From assembly GCA_030549495.1 (NCBI GenBank), contig JAUIRK010000873.1:62001-126000 (forward strand): DNA of 64,000 bases, written 5' to 3'. The DNA comes from Nectonema munidae (taxonomy: Eukaryota > Nematomorpha > Nectonematoida > Nectonematidae). A program made the position numbers and the translations under genes. Positions 34,423-43,763 of this stretch are shown one piece after another; the first letter of the stretch is position 1; each line of letters starts with the position of its first letter. Below the pieces are notes generated by a model. The model ran no database searches. It was not told where the DNA came from and worked only from the letters and a program-made list of their open reading frames with translations.

Positions 34423-36644
34423 TCACTGTTCAACAAATCAAAAATTTTTTTTTGCTTCTTTTAAACCAAAAACATTTTAATATATAACTTTCCGCGTAGA
34501 ATTTGAATATATTCATAAAAATTTTTGATTAGCTACCACTTTTTCAATTTTTACCGTCCTAGAAAACTATTTGTTAACCATTAATTATATGTATAATTTA
34601 GTTGTTTATACTAAAAAAATGTTTTATTTTTAAATTTTAAAATAAAAATAGCAACAGTGATGTATACTGAAGAATATTAAACGAACAAAAAAATTATTAA
34701 AAAGATTGTTTAATGATATATTAATTTTTTACAATTCTTTTGTAAGTTTCATCTAATTCTTTTTTGGCTATTGTCCAGCAGTAATCTGCCAACATGCTTG
34801 ACCCCCATTTGCCTTGATACTTTTTTTCAAAAACAGCGATAGTTTGATGGAAACGCTCTCCATGTTCATCACTTACAGCTCCGCAATTTTCAGGGAAAAA
34901 ATTTAAATGGGAATGTAAAAAGTGCATCTTCAATGACATGTTGCAGTTTAGTTCATGCATCGCCGTCAATAAAGTTACGATCAACTCGGGATAATTTTCT
35001 GCTTTCTTTCTGCCTAAAAAACCTGCACAAACCATCTTAAATGCTTCCCACACTTTTCTCTCGGCATTTGAAAGCACTGATGGAAAGAAATTGTCTTTAA
35101 AAAGTTTGCGAATTTGTGGGCCAACAAAGACACCTTCTTTAATTTTTGCCTCGCTTAAAGATTTGAATTTTTGCTTTAAATATTGAAAGCCGAAACCTTC
35201 TGTATTCATTGCTTTTACAAAATTCTTCATTATTCCAAGTTTAATGTGTAACGGGGGTAAAATTATCTTTTCTTTACACACTAAATTTGGACGTAACACA
35301 TTTTTCTCACCAGGTGTCATATTTCTTGAAGGCCACTCTTTTTCTGAATAGTGTAAATTTCTAGCTCGACTATTCCATTCACATAAAAAACAACAATACT
35401 TTGTATACCCGCTCTGCAAGCCCATTACCAGTGCTACAACTTTTAAATCTGCACATATTTCCCAGTTGTGGATAGCGTATTTAACATTAAGAAGCAGGTT
35501 TTTGATATTTTCATATGTCTCTTTCATTTGTTGTGAGTATGCAATTGGAATTGATTTTATGTTATTACCATTTTTTAGCAATACACCTTTTAGACTTGTT
35601 TTAGAAGAGTCAATGAACAACCTCCATTCCGATGAGATGTAATTGATCTTCATTTCTTGCATCAAGCCACAAATATCATTACAGAAGATAAAAGAATCTT
35701 TTTGTACAAAATATTTTTCATAAATTTTGTGGCGATTTCTGAATACAGAAACTTTTACATCTGGTTGCAATAAACACCACTCTTGTAATCTAGAGCCCAA
35801 AATTTCAGCCTTGGTTTTAGTAAGTTGAAGATCTCTTACTAAATTGTTTAATCTTGACTGTGTTAACAGTTGAGGTGTTTTGAAGTTTTTTTCTGAAAAA
35901 GATGGATCTAAATCTTCTTTATCGCTAAGTAACTCATTGTTACTAGAATCTAAATCAACTTGATCAGGAGCAAGAGGAATTGGTAAACATTCACTATGTT
36001 TAACAGGTCTGATGGCAGATTGTAAATTTGGATACGCGATTGTTTTTTTCTTTTTTTCGAAATTCCATTTTTTATAGGCGGAATTAAACAAAAATAACAA
36101 TCATCAACATGATTTTTTTGCACTCTCCATATCATAGGTACAGCAAAGGGCATTTTTTTTCTTTTTTTTATTTAACCACTGTCTTAAATTTGTAGCACAG
36201 GTGTTACAACAAATGTGTGGAGCCCAACTTTTATCTTGATCGCCAATCTGACAACCAAAGTACAAAAAATATGCTTTTTTAACGTTTTTAGTGATCGATC
36301 TTTTTTGAGATTCAAAAGTGACTTCACCGCAAATATAGCAAAAATTATCTGCTTTATTTAAACAAGAACGCGCCATTAAATTATATTAGCACTGAAATAG
36401 AATAAAATAAAATATAATGAAAATATAAAAACTGATTTTACACTGCTTAATGACATGATTAATGATCAAAGACGGAGGAGATTTATTATATGTTATATAT
36501 ATATATACCGATTTAGTAATCATCATGCATTTTTTAAACTAGAGCTAATCAACTCAAAAGTTTAATAAGTTATAACTTAAAAATACATTTCAAACAAGTT
36601 TTAGCTAGTTTGATCGAGGAAGCAATTATGTTGTTGTTCAGTGA
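34423..36644 (-). mobile_element. 2222-bp TIR element of unassigned class inserted in the left arm
   Basis: Present only in the left arm; the matching place in the right arm (about 40391-40398) lacks it, so both borders are fixed by comparison. The ends are inverted: TCACTGTTCAACAA and TCACTGAACAACAA (13 of 14 alike). The flanks are AT on each side (34421-34422, 36645-36646), while the empty site reads ATAAT. It carries one long gene reading inward from the right end. The ends and the insertion polymorphism between arms show that it is a mobile element. The encoded protein belongs to none of the transposase superfamilies I can name. Confidence 0.8.
34721..36376 (-). CDS. Putative zinc-finger RNase-H-like transposase of the 2222-bp element
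   Basis: The longest frame (36100-34721) gives 459 residues. Upstream frames supply the natural N-terminus: MARSCLNKADNFCYICGEV at 36376, with Cys pairs CYIC, CC and CNTC in a zinc-finger layout, then MPFAVPMIWRVQKNHVDDCYF. The three frames meet in A-rich runs near 36150 and 36055, so they are either two indels or homopolymer errors. Numbering within the 459 residues, candidate acidic residues are D164 (FIDSSK), D218 (ICADLKVVALVMGLQSG) and E412/E415 (DEHGERFHQ). A CCFLC knuckle lies at 236-240 and LPPLHIKLGIMKNFVKAM at 281-298. The order D ... D-GLQ-CxxC ... E resembles an RNase-H-fold transposase. I recall close multi-copy uncharacterised proteins in arthropod genomes. Function is inferred, not shown. 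Confidence 0.7.
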
Positions 36645-37364
36645 ATCAGGTCCCTTTTATTCTCAATAGATATAGATTTCTTTTCTCCTGCTATCAACAA
36701 AAGGCAGCCTATAAAAGCGACTTGTACTACTTATAAATTTATTTACCAAGACAACGCCTGTAAATATCACTGGAAAATGAGGCTTTTTTACAAAAAGTTG
36801 TAGATAAAGATTTTATAAAAGCTATGGTATTTTAATATTATATTCAATTTATTATTATGCCATTCATTTTTTTTATTTACCTATATATTCTCGTAAATAT
36901 TTCTGTTTTTTGAAAAAAAAGATGGCGTTAAATTAAATATAATAAAACTTTTATTTTTTGTTGGTTTGCTTTCTAAGTTTTTCTCAGAAACATTGGTTAG
37001 ATGAATTATTATTGAGATAAAAAAACCTCAAAAACAAAAAATCAGATGTTTTAAACTTATTAAATGTTTCTTATTTAGATCTAACTTTATTTTAACTTGA
37101 AATTAACAGGACATGGGCTTTTTACATATAAATTTATTTTAACTTGAAATTAACAGGACACGGGCTTTTTACTCCAGTATTGTGGCATTGGTGTATTATT
37201 TATATACTGTGGCATGCGAAGGTTTTCAAAATATCAAAAGTAAAAATGATACTTGTCAAGATAATATAAATATGTCAAATAAAAATAAAATTAAGAAATA
37301 GATGAAGGCTAGTTGCTTTCCACACCACCCTTGAGGTACAACGTATAGGCGCATTAACTTTTTT

Positions 37365-37484
37365 TTAAGTGGAAGTATCCCCAGGAGGTATATCGTAACC
37401 ACTGTTCACATGAACACCCTTTTTTAAGTCTATTTCGTATTTTTGCAATTCTAATTTTTCCTTTTGTAATTCTGTTTCCTTGAC
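37365..37484 (-). CDS. 39-codon exon-like frame, left copy
   Basis: Mirror of 39552-39671; it reads VKETELQKEKLELQKYEIDL, then KKGVHVNSGYDIPPGDTST and a stop. It differs from the right copy by one conservative residue (D for E). A stop codon (TAG) lies directly upstream in frame and doubles as the AG of a splice acceptor, so it could be coding only as a 3' exon. Confidence 0.45.
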   Translation of the reverse strand, partial: VKETELQKEKLELQKYEIDLKKGVHVNSGYDIPPGDTST

Positions 37485-37757
37485 CTAAAGTTTTTGGAAA
37501 AGAATCTTATTTAGGTAAGAGAGACATTCTATAACAAAAAGAAAAAGTAGAATTTCAAAAGGACAAAATAGAATTGTAAAAGAATAACATAGAATTGAGA
37601 AAGAACAAAATAGAATTATAAAATAGAATTGAAAAAGAAGAAATTAGGTTTGGGAAAGAAGAAACTAGAACTAAGAAAGAAGAAAATAGAATTGGGAAAG
37701 AAGAAACTAGAATTAAGAAAGAAGAAAATAGAACTAAAATTGGTATATATTATATAT

Positions 37758-38354
37758 TTATTTTGTTAGACCTTTTCGGTATTCTAAGCGAATTTGCCTC
37801 TGCAACTTCCTGTTTTCTTTCTTTTCTGCTTGGGCTCTCAAATTTTCTCTCTTTTTTTCATTCTTGATCGAGTCCATCTTCTCCATTTTGCGTCTGCTTT
37901 CTTTCTCAATCTTAATGCATTTTGATTTGAAGGCGAAAGACGTTAGTTCACTATATTGCACAGTTTCTATCTCGAGATATTGACATTTCGTTTCTTTCAC
38001 CTGTTCTTTTTTTCCTTTCAAGTTGTCCTTATTTTTGACAGATTCAACGAAATTAGTCAAATACTCTTTCTTTTTTTTTTTAAATGTTCGAATATCAATT
38101 TCTCGAACTTTAGGCTTATTATCTTTTTTATCGAGTTGGCATTGTTTTGCCTTTGATTTATTTTTTATATTTTTTGGGCAAGAAGAATTCACGTTTTCGT
38201 GAAGTTCATTTCCTTTAAAGCCATTTCTTATATTTTCCCATGCTTTTTCGCATGAGTATTTGAGTTTTGGTAAAATAGCACGGCAAGCTTCTATTACTAT
38301 TACCACGCCCAACATAGCGCAAGCCTGAATTAGTATGTCTCCGAACATGGCCAT
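37758..38354 (-). CDS. 198-aa basic coiled-coil protein, left copy
   Basis: Intact frame of 198 residues. The first 33 residues are hydrophobic and could form a membrane or signal segment (MAMFGDILIQACAMLGVVIV). The rest is very Lys/Glu-rich and predicted helical (EKKENRKLQRQIRLEYRKGL at the end). The family is not recognised. It is divergent from the right copy, with the two starts 325 bp apart in the palindrome centre. Residues 1-50 differ at 12 places from the right copy, residues 51-198 at one. Its open frame inside a non-autonomous region suggests cargo that is, or was until recently, under selection. Confidence 0.6.
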   Translation of the reverse strand: MAMFGDILIQACAMLGVVIVIEACRAILPKLKYSCEKAWENIRNGFKGNELHENVNSSCPKNIKNKSKAKQCQLDKKDNKPKVREIDIRTFKKKKKEYLTNFVESVKNKDNLKGKKEQVKETKCQYLEIETVQYSELTSFAFKSKCIKIEKESRRKMEKMDSIKNEKKRENLRAQAEKKENRKLQRQIRLEYRKGLTK

Positions 38355-38679
38355 TTTCGTAGAGTGCTTTTAATAAAAGTGACGATAACAAACTTTGTAA
38401 AGTTATTAGTATACTCATGCAAAAGGTCATTCAACTGCCTTGAAAATTCTATGCAGCCATCATTTTTGGGAAATGTGAGAACATACGCATCTTTACGCAC
38501 TCGCGTAATATTACGAACGATTAAAGATATGCATACATCACACACATAACCAATGAAATTTATTTTGTTATTTTTATGACCAATAAAATTACGCATGAGT
38601 TGAATGACCTTTTGCATGAGTTTACAAATAACTATAGAAAGTAGGTTAGCGTCACTTTTATAAAAAGCACTCTAGGATA

Positions 38680-39276
38680 ATGGCCATGTTCGGAAACATA
38701 CTAATTGAGGCTTGCGCTTTGTTGTGCGAGGAAATGGTAATACAAGCTTGCTCTGCTATTTTACCAAAACTCAAATACTCATGCGAAAAAGCATGGGAAA
38801 ATATAAGAAAGGGCATTGAAGGAAATGAACTTCACGAAAACGTGAATTCTTCTTGCCCAAAAAATATAAAAAATAAATCAAAGGCAAAACAATGCCAACT
38901 CGATAAAAAAGATAATAAGCCTAAAGTTCGAGAAATTGATATTCGAACATTTAAAAAAGAAAAGAAAGAGTATTTGACTAATTTCGTTGAATCTGTCAAA
39001 AATAAGGACAACTTGAAAGGAAAAAAAGAACAGGTGAAAGAAACGAAATGTCAATATCTCGAGATAGAAACTGTGCAATATAGTGAACTAACGTCTTTCG
39101 CCTTCAAATCAAAATGCATTAAGATTGAGAAAGAAAGCAGACGCAAAATGGAGAAGATGGACTCGATCAAGAATGAAAAAAAGAGAGAAAATTTGAGAGC
39201 CCAAGCAGAAAAGAAAGAAAACAGGAAGTTGCAGAGGCAAATTCGCTTAGAATACCGAAAAGGTCTAACAAAATAA
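38680..39276 (+). CDS. 198-aa basic coiled-coil protein, right copy
   Basis: Intact 198-residue frame, sister of 37758-38354. The N-terminus is MAMFGNILIEACALLCEEMV; compared with the left copy, two hydrophobic residues (VV) become EE, so the possible membrane segment is weaker here. The Lys/Glu-rich body and the C-terminus RKLQRQIRLEYRKGLTK are the same. Twelve codons differ in the first 50, all changing the amino acid, with no silent difference seen there. The function is unknown; a charged helical domain behind a variable N-terminus is all that can be described. Confidence 0.6.
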   Translation: MAMFGNILIEACALLCEEMVIQACSAILPKLKYSCEKAWENIRKGIEGNELHENVNSSCPKNIKNKSKAKQCQLDKKDNKPKVREIDIRTFKKEKKEYLTNFVESVKNKDNLKGKKEQVKETKCQYLEIETVQYSELTSFAFKSKCIKIEKESRRKMEKMDSIKNEKKRENLRAQAEKKENRKLQRQIRLEYRKGLTK

Positions 39277-39551
39277 ATATATAATATATACCAATTTTAG
39301 TTCTATTTTCTTCTTTCTTAATTCTAGTTTCTTCTTTCCCAATTCTATTTTCTTCTTTCTTAGTTCTAGTTTCTTCTTTCCCAAACATAATTTCTTCTTT
39401 TTTCAATTCTATTTTATAATTCTATTTTGTTCTTTCTCAATTCTATTGTTATTCTTTTACAATTCTATTTTGTCCTTTTGAAATTCTACTTTTTCTTTTT
39501 GTTATAGAATGTCTCTCTTACCTAAATAAGGTTCTTTTCCAAAAACTTTAG

Positions 39552-39671
39552 GTCAAGGAAACAGAATTACAAAAGGAAAAATTAGAATTGCAAAAATACG
39601 AAATAGAGTTAAAAAAGGGTGTTCATGTGAACAGTGGTTACGATATACCTCCTGGGGATACTTCCACTTAA
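39552..39671 (+). CDS. 39-codon exon-like frame, right copy
   Basis: Reads VKETELQKEKLELQKYEIEL, then KKGVHVNSGYDIPPGDTST and a stop, behind AAAAACTTTAG, a possible 3' splice site. The amphipathic LxxQKxxLELQK pattern is typical of coiled-coil tails in transposon-linked DNA-binding proteins, and both arms keep it open. The partner exon is not identified; joining to the 198-aa frame at its end does not keep phase. Confidence 0.45.
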   Translation, partial: VKETELQKEKLELQKYEIELKKGVHVNSGYDIPPGDTST

Positions 39672-39813
39672 AAAAAAGTTAATGCGCCTATACGTTGTAC
39701 CTCAAGGGTGGTGTGGAAAGCAACTAGCCTTCATCTATTTCTTAATTTTATTTTTATTTGACATATTTATATTATCTTGACAAGTATCATTTTTACTTTT
39801 GATATTTTGAAAA

Positions 39814-42800
39814 CCTTCGCATGCCACAGTATATAAATAATACACCAATGCCACAATACTGGAGTAAAAAGCCCATGTCCTGTTAATTTCAAGTTAAAAT
39901 AAATTTATATGTAAAAAGCCCATGTCCTGTTAATTTCAAGTTAAAATAAAGTTAGATCTAAATAAGAAACATTTAATAAGTTTAAAACATCTGATTTTTT
40001 GTTTTTGAGGTTTTTTTATCTCAATAATAATTCATCTAACCAATGTTTCTGAGAAAAACTTAGAAAGCAAACCAACAAAAAATAAAAGTTTTATTATATT
40101 CAATTTAACGCTATCTTTTTTTTCAAAAAACAGAAATATTTACGAGAATATATAGGTAAATAAAAAAAATGGATGGCATAATAATAAATTGAATATAATA
40201 TTAAAATACCATACCTTTTATAAAATCTTTATCTACAACTTTTTGTAAAAAAGCCTCATTTTCCAGTGATATTTACAGGCGTTGTCTTGGTAAATAAATT
40301 TATAAGTAGTACAAGTCGCTTTTATAGGCTGCCTTTTGTTGATAGCAGGAGAAAAGAAATCTATATCTATTGAGAATAAAAGGGACCTGATTATCATAAT
40401 AAATAATGTTGGTTGCTCCTTGGACGATTTGTTTATATGACAGTATGTAGAAAACCTTGCGTAATAAAAATCAATATCTGTTTGGCATTTGTTTATGCGT
40501 TCTCTTTGTGGAAGATCATTCCTTTTGCACAGCATTCACCATTGATTTACGATACAAAGCTTTGTGTTGAATAAGTTTTTTCATGTTCATTATTTTGTTA
40601 TTTGCCACAATCATGAACACTTCAAGCGAATATTCAGCGTCTACCGAATCTGATGAGTACTTTTATAGCTCGGACGATTCAGTGTCGGATATATATGAAG
40701 AAGTTCCCCTTTCAAGAGAAGAGTCATTTGAAGAACTTGAGGAAAGAGAAGAAGAAACTCTGGAAAATGTTGGAAAACTTGATAGCCCCGGACGGTACAA
40801 GATATTTTTCGGAATCTCAAGACTTCATCACTGTCGTGTTCAAGCTCAAAATTGCCGTAATTTATCTCTACGTCCATATGGTCCAACAAATGAAGCAAAA
40901 AATCTAAAGGATATTGTCAAAATTTTCAATTTGTTCTTTGATATTACTATAATAACCCCTATTTTTGAAATGACGAAGAAAAAAGCAGAAGAAAATTACA
41001 AGTAAGTCTTTTCAACTTTATAAAAATATATGCCCAAAAATTCAGTCTTTAGAAGACATTCTTGAACTATATAAGTTTCATTATTTTTTATGATTCCTAT
41101 AAAACTTTCTAATTTATGAAGTTCTAAAGACTGAATTTTGGGGTTTATATTTTGTCCAACATCAGATGTATAGTAAAAATAATTTATTTAGTAAAAGCAT
41201 TTCAAAATGGGAAGAGTTAAAGACTTGCCATGAAAGGTTTAATATAAGTGACCTACTAGCTTACTTTGGATGTCTTATTTACATTGGACAAGCTAAAGAC
41301 CAAAGAATAGCGACGCGGTATCTTTTCTCCAAAAATGGCGACCCTTTTTTGCGTGCAGCGATGGGAAGAAGGATGTTCACATATATAAATATTTTTATTC
41401 GTTTTGATTGTTCAATTGATAGAAATCAAAATAATAAACTATCACAATCAGAGTGATTCATAGTCATTTTTTTGATAATTGTCATAGGTATTGGACGCCT
41501 CTAGATGCAGTTACTATTGATGAGCAACTAGTCAAGTTCAGAGGAGGATGTCCCATAAAAATATACGATAAGAGTAAACCCGGCCACTATGGTATCAAAG
41601 TATATCATATGAATGATGCTAACACTTTTTATGTAATGAAGCCTGAAATTTACATTTCTGGTTTGCTTGATAAATGTTATTTTTCTAGTTTAGAAATTTG
41701 TAAAAGATTAATAATTGGATAAATTTACCACGGGGATGTTGAGTTTTTCTTGATAGCTTTTTCACATCTCATGGACTAGCGAAGTGGGCCCTAAGCAAAG
41801 ATTTAACTATTTGCGGCACTATAAACTCAAATCGTCTTTTTCTACCCAATATTCTGAAACCTAAATACATTCGTAATTTAAACTTACAAGAAACTGAGAG
41901 TAAGTTCGTTTACTCAGAGTATGCTTCTATTTCAACTTACATTCCGATGAAACATGCTAGGCAAAATTTTAAAGCGGTTTATATCTTATCTTCCCAACTC
42001 GGGGTGTGGCTATAACATCGTATAAAAACAAGCCCGAAACCTTGGTTCTTTATAATAAGTATAAAAGCGGTGTTAATTGTTTCAACAAAATGGCAAGGGA
42101 TTTTACATCCAGCCTAGTAGAAGATGGACTATGGCTGTGTTTACAAATTACTTGGATATCACAGCGTTCAACTCTTGGGTAATTTATAGTTTCAACTCCG
42201 ATACACATTGCTCAACTAGAAAAGGAGGCAGGAAAATTTTTTTGAAGCTTTTATCTCTCAAACTTTGTGAACAGTCAATGCTTGTACGCTCTAAAGTTTC
42301 ACAAATATCACGACCTATCAAAAATATTTTATCGTATTATGGATTTCTCCCTCAAAGAGAAATAAATGAAAGTTCGAATAGCAGAGGATATTGCACTATT
42401 CCGGAATGCAAACCCAGAAGCAGGGGTACCAGAAAGTGCTCGTTTTGTAAAAAATTTATTTGCAAAAGGCATTCTTATCTGATATGTCCTACTTGTCACT
42501 CTGATAGCAGATAAGTTTATACATTTTTGTTTTTGCATTGTAATTTAAAATATATAGATGGCGTTAATAAATTTTTTGCTTGTTTTTTAAAAATCATTTT
42601 TTCATCAGATTTTATCACACAAAAATAACAGAAGTTTTCTAATCTTTATATAAAAAATGTTTTATGGAAGTCTTACGAAAATTCAAAAAATATTGAATTT
42701 TTTTTTAAGTCATGTTGACTTTTGGGTCATCAACCCCTGAAATTTTTGTTAAAAATTTAAATCGAAGTGAAAAATGAAAACTTCATTAATTTCTTCAAAT

Positions 42801-42900
42801 TTGGGTGTTAATTTTCATCCACCTTACATATTTTTTTGTGGCCTAAATTTTGAGTTGAAAAAAACAGTGGAGTAAAAAGCCCAACAGTGGTATGCGAAGG
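39814..42900 (+). mobile_element. Right-arm piggyBac element
   Basis: 3087 bp from CCTTCGCATGCCACAG (39814) to the complement of CCTTCGCATACCACTG (42900). The terminal repeat consensus is CCTTCGCATRCCACWG, with the shared inner block GGAGTAAAAAGCCC. It preserves the empty site for the 2222-bp insertion. The flank on the inner side, GATATTTTGAAAA, is the same as in the left arm, so the piggyBac was already next to the core half before the inverted duplication. Confidence 0.85.
40613..42514 (+). pseudogene. piggyBac transposase, right copy
   Basis: Same family as the left copy, starting MNTSSEYSASTESDEYF. The C-terminal Cys-rich finger is well kept: CTIPECKPRSRGTRKCSFC, CKRHSYLICPTC. The third catalytic Asp position reads GVNCFNKM instead of GVDCFNRM, so this copy has lost a catalytic residue, and the frame changes several times (about 40760, 41000, 41450 and 41720). 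It is inactive as a transposase. Confidence 0.85.
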
Positions 42901-43763
42901 TAGGATAAAATTATTTACTCATTTTAGTGGGACCGATGATACTGACATAACAAAAAAGATAGAATGAAATCGATTGAAAAAATTTCAAAAAATAAAATTT
43001 TAAAACACTTTTTCTTAATAAATTAGTTTTTTTCATTACATTTCTTTTGTTTTACAATGTTTATCTTTCCTACACAAAAATTAAAAAAATTGACTTACAA
43101 AAAAAATGGACTTTATTGACCTTAAAAAAAAATTTTTTTTTGCTTTTTTGTAGTCAAAAACTTTAAAAACCTTAGTGAAACGCTTTTTGTGTAATATTTT
43201 TATTTATTGACTTTATTCGCCCTAATGATAGGCTTGAACTTTTAAACCTTATTTGTATAAATAATATTTTTTAAAATTTGTTTGTGATATCTTTATATCT
43301 CAAACAAAAATTAATTTATAGAAAATAAGATAATGTGCAGGGGCGGATCTAGAAATTGGGATTAGAAGGGGGCAGATTTTACTAAACTAGAACTAAAATT
43401 CAATCATAAATTTAAGCTTTATCAAAATTTTTAAAACCAAAAGAAGAATGAGAGCATTAAAATGATCCGAATTCATTGATGATGTGATAAAACTTGATGT
43501 GTTTAAATAATAAATTTACAAAAAAAAATTGGATAATATAAAATTAATAAGTGTCACACTTAACTATGATTGACACATAAAAAACTTTTAGGACTTCTCA
43601 CTTTAGAGAAAGATTGAATCTAAAAAACGAGTTGCAGAAATCATCATAATATTTTAGTTCTACGAAAAGAATTACATCATGAAAAATTTTCCAGCAATTG
43701 GCAATCCGCCAATGATGTGTTTGTTTTTCATATACCTATGAATAATCGCTTTTCTTTTTGCAG
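42901..43763. other. AT-rich DNA upstream of the LRR gene
   Basis: 43338 starts CAGGGGCGGATCTAGAAATT, a hAT-type terminus with no partner found. The stretch ends in TTTCTTTTTGCAG at 43763, an acceptor-like sequence, so a 5' non-coding exon of the LRR gene may lie upstream. Confidence 0.5.

Larger units (their letters stand above)
31908..37222 (-). mobile_element. Left-arm piggyBac element
   Basis: Outer terminus CCTTCGCATACCACTG at 31908 and inner terminus CCTTCGCATGCCACAG ending at 37222, with the subterminal block GGAGTAAAAAGCCC near both. Without the 2222-bp insertion at 34423 it is 3093 bp, against 3087 bp for the right arm. The transposase faces outward. A direct repeat of about 45 bp (GCCCATGTCCTGTTAATTTC and neighbours, seen clearly in the right arm at 39869 and 39915) lies behind the inner end. 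Confidence 0.85.
37223..39813. repeat. Palindromic core between the two piggyBac elements
   Basis: Symmetric about 38518. Strong pairing runs from the piggyBac inner ends to about 38440 and 38597, including GCAAAAGGTCATTCAACT near the centre. The middle 156 bp is only weakly paired and contains CGTAATATTACG at 38504-38515. Each half holds a 198-codon gene, a GAAAGAAGAAA-type purine repeat (37590-37735 and 39300-39450) and a 39-codon frame with a splice-acceptor-like start. Confidence 0.85.
31908..42900. mobile_element. Composite piggyBac palindrome (10,993 bp)
   Basis: Two piggyBac-like elements in inverted orientation (31908-37222 and 39814-42900) flank a palindromic 2591-bp core (37223-39813). 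The two outer boundaries are the same terminus, CCTTCGCATACCACTG. Sequence similarity between the arms stops exactly at these ends: the left flank is CAACGA and the right flank is TAGGAT. The arms are nearly identical close to the ends and a few percent different inside. Neither the outer nor the inner ends abut TTAA, the usual piggyBac target. The coincidence of palindrome limits with transposon termini suggests that the whole unit moved, or was captured, as one block. Confidence 0.85.

Noticed and set aside
38659-38665. TATAAAA as promoter of the right 198-aa gene
   Set aside because: It lies only 21 bp before the ATG, too close for a normal transcription start, and the left copy has TATTAAAA instead.
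39260-39552. Simple splice joining the end of the 198-aa frame to the 39-codon exon
   Set aside because: The only GT near the end (AAAG|GTCTAA) leaves phase 1, whereas the exon needs phase 0.
34280-40535. MLCKRNDLPQRERINKCQ frames opposite the transposase start in both arms
   Set aside because: Shared only because the arms are copies; the insertion truncates one, and no domain is seen.
31908-42900. Palindrome as a pure assembly fold-back artefact
   Set aside because: The arms differ by scattered substitutions, by a 2.2-kb insertion in one arm only and by clustered N-terminal changes, so they are distinct sequences.
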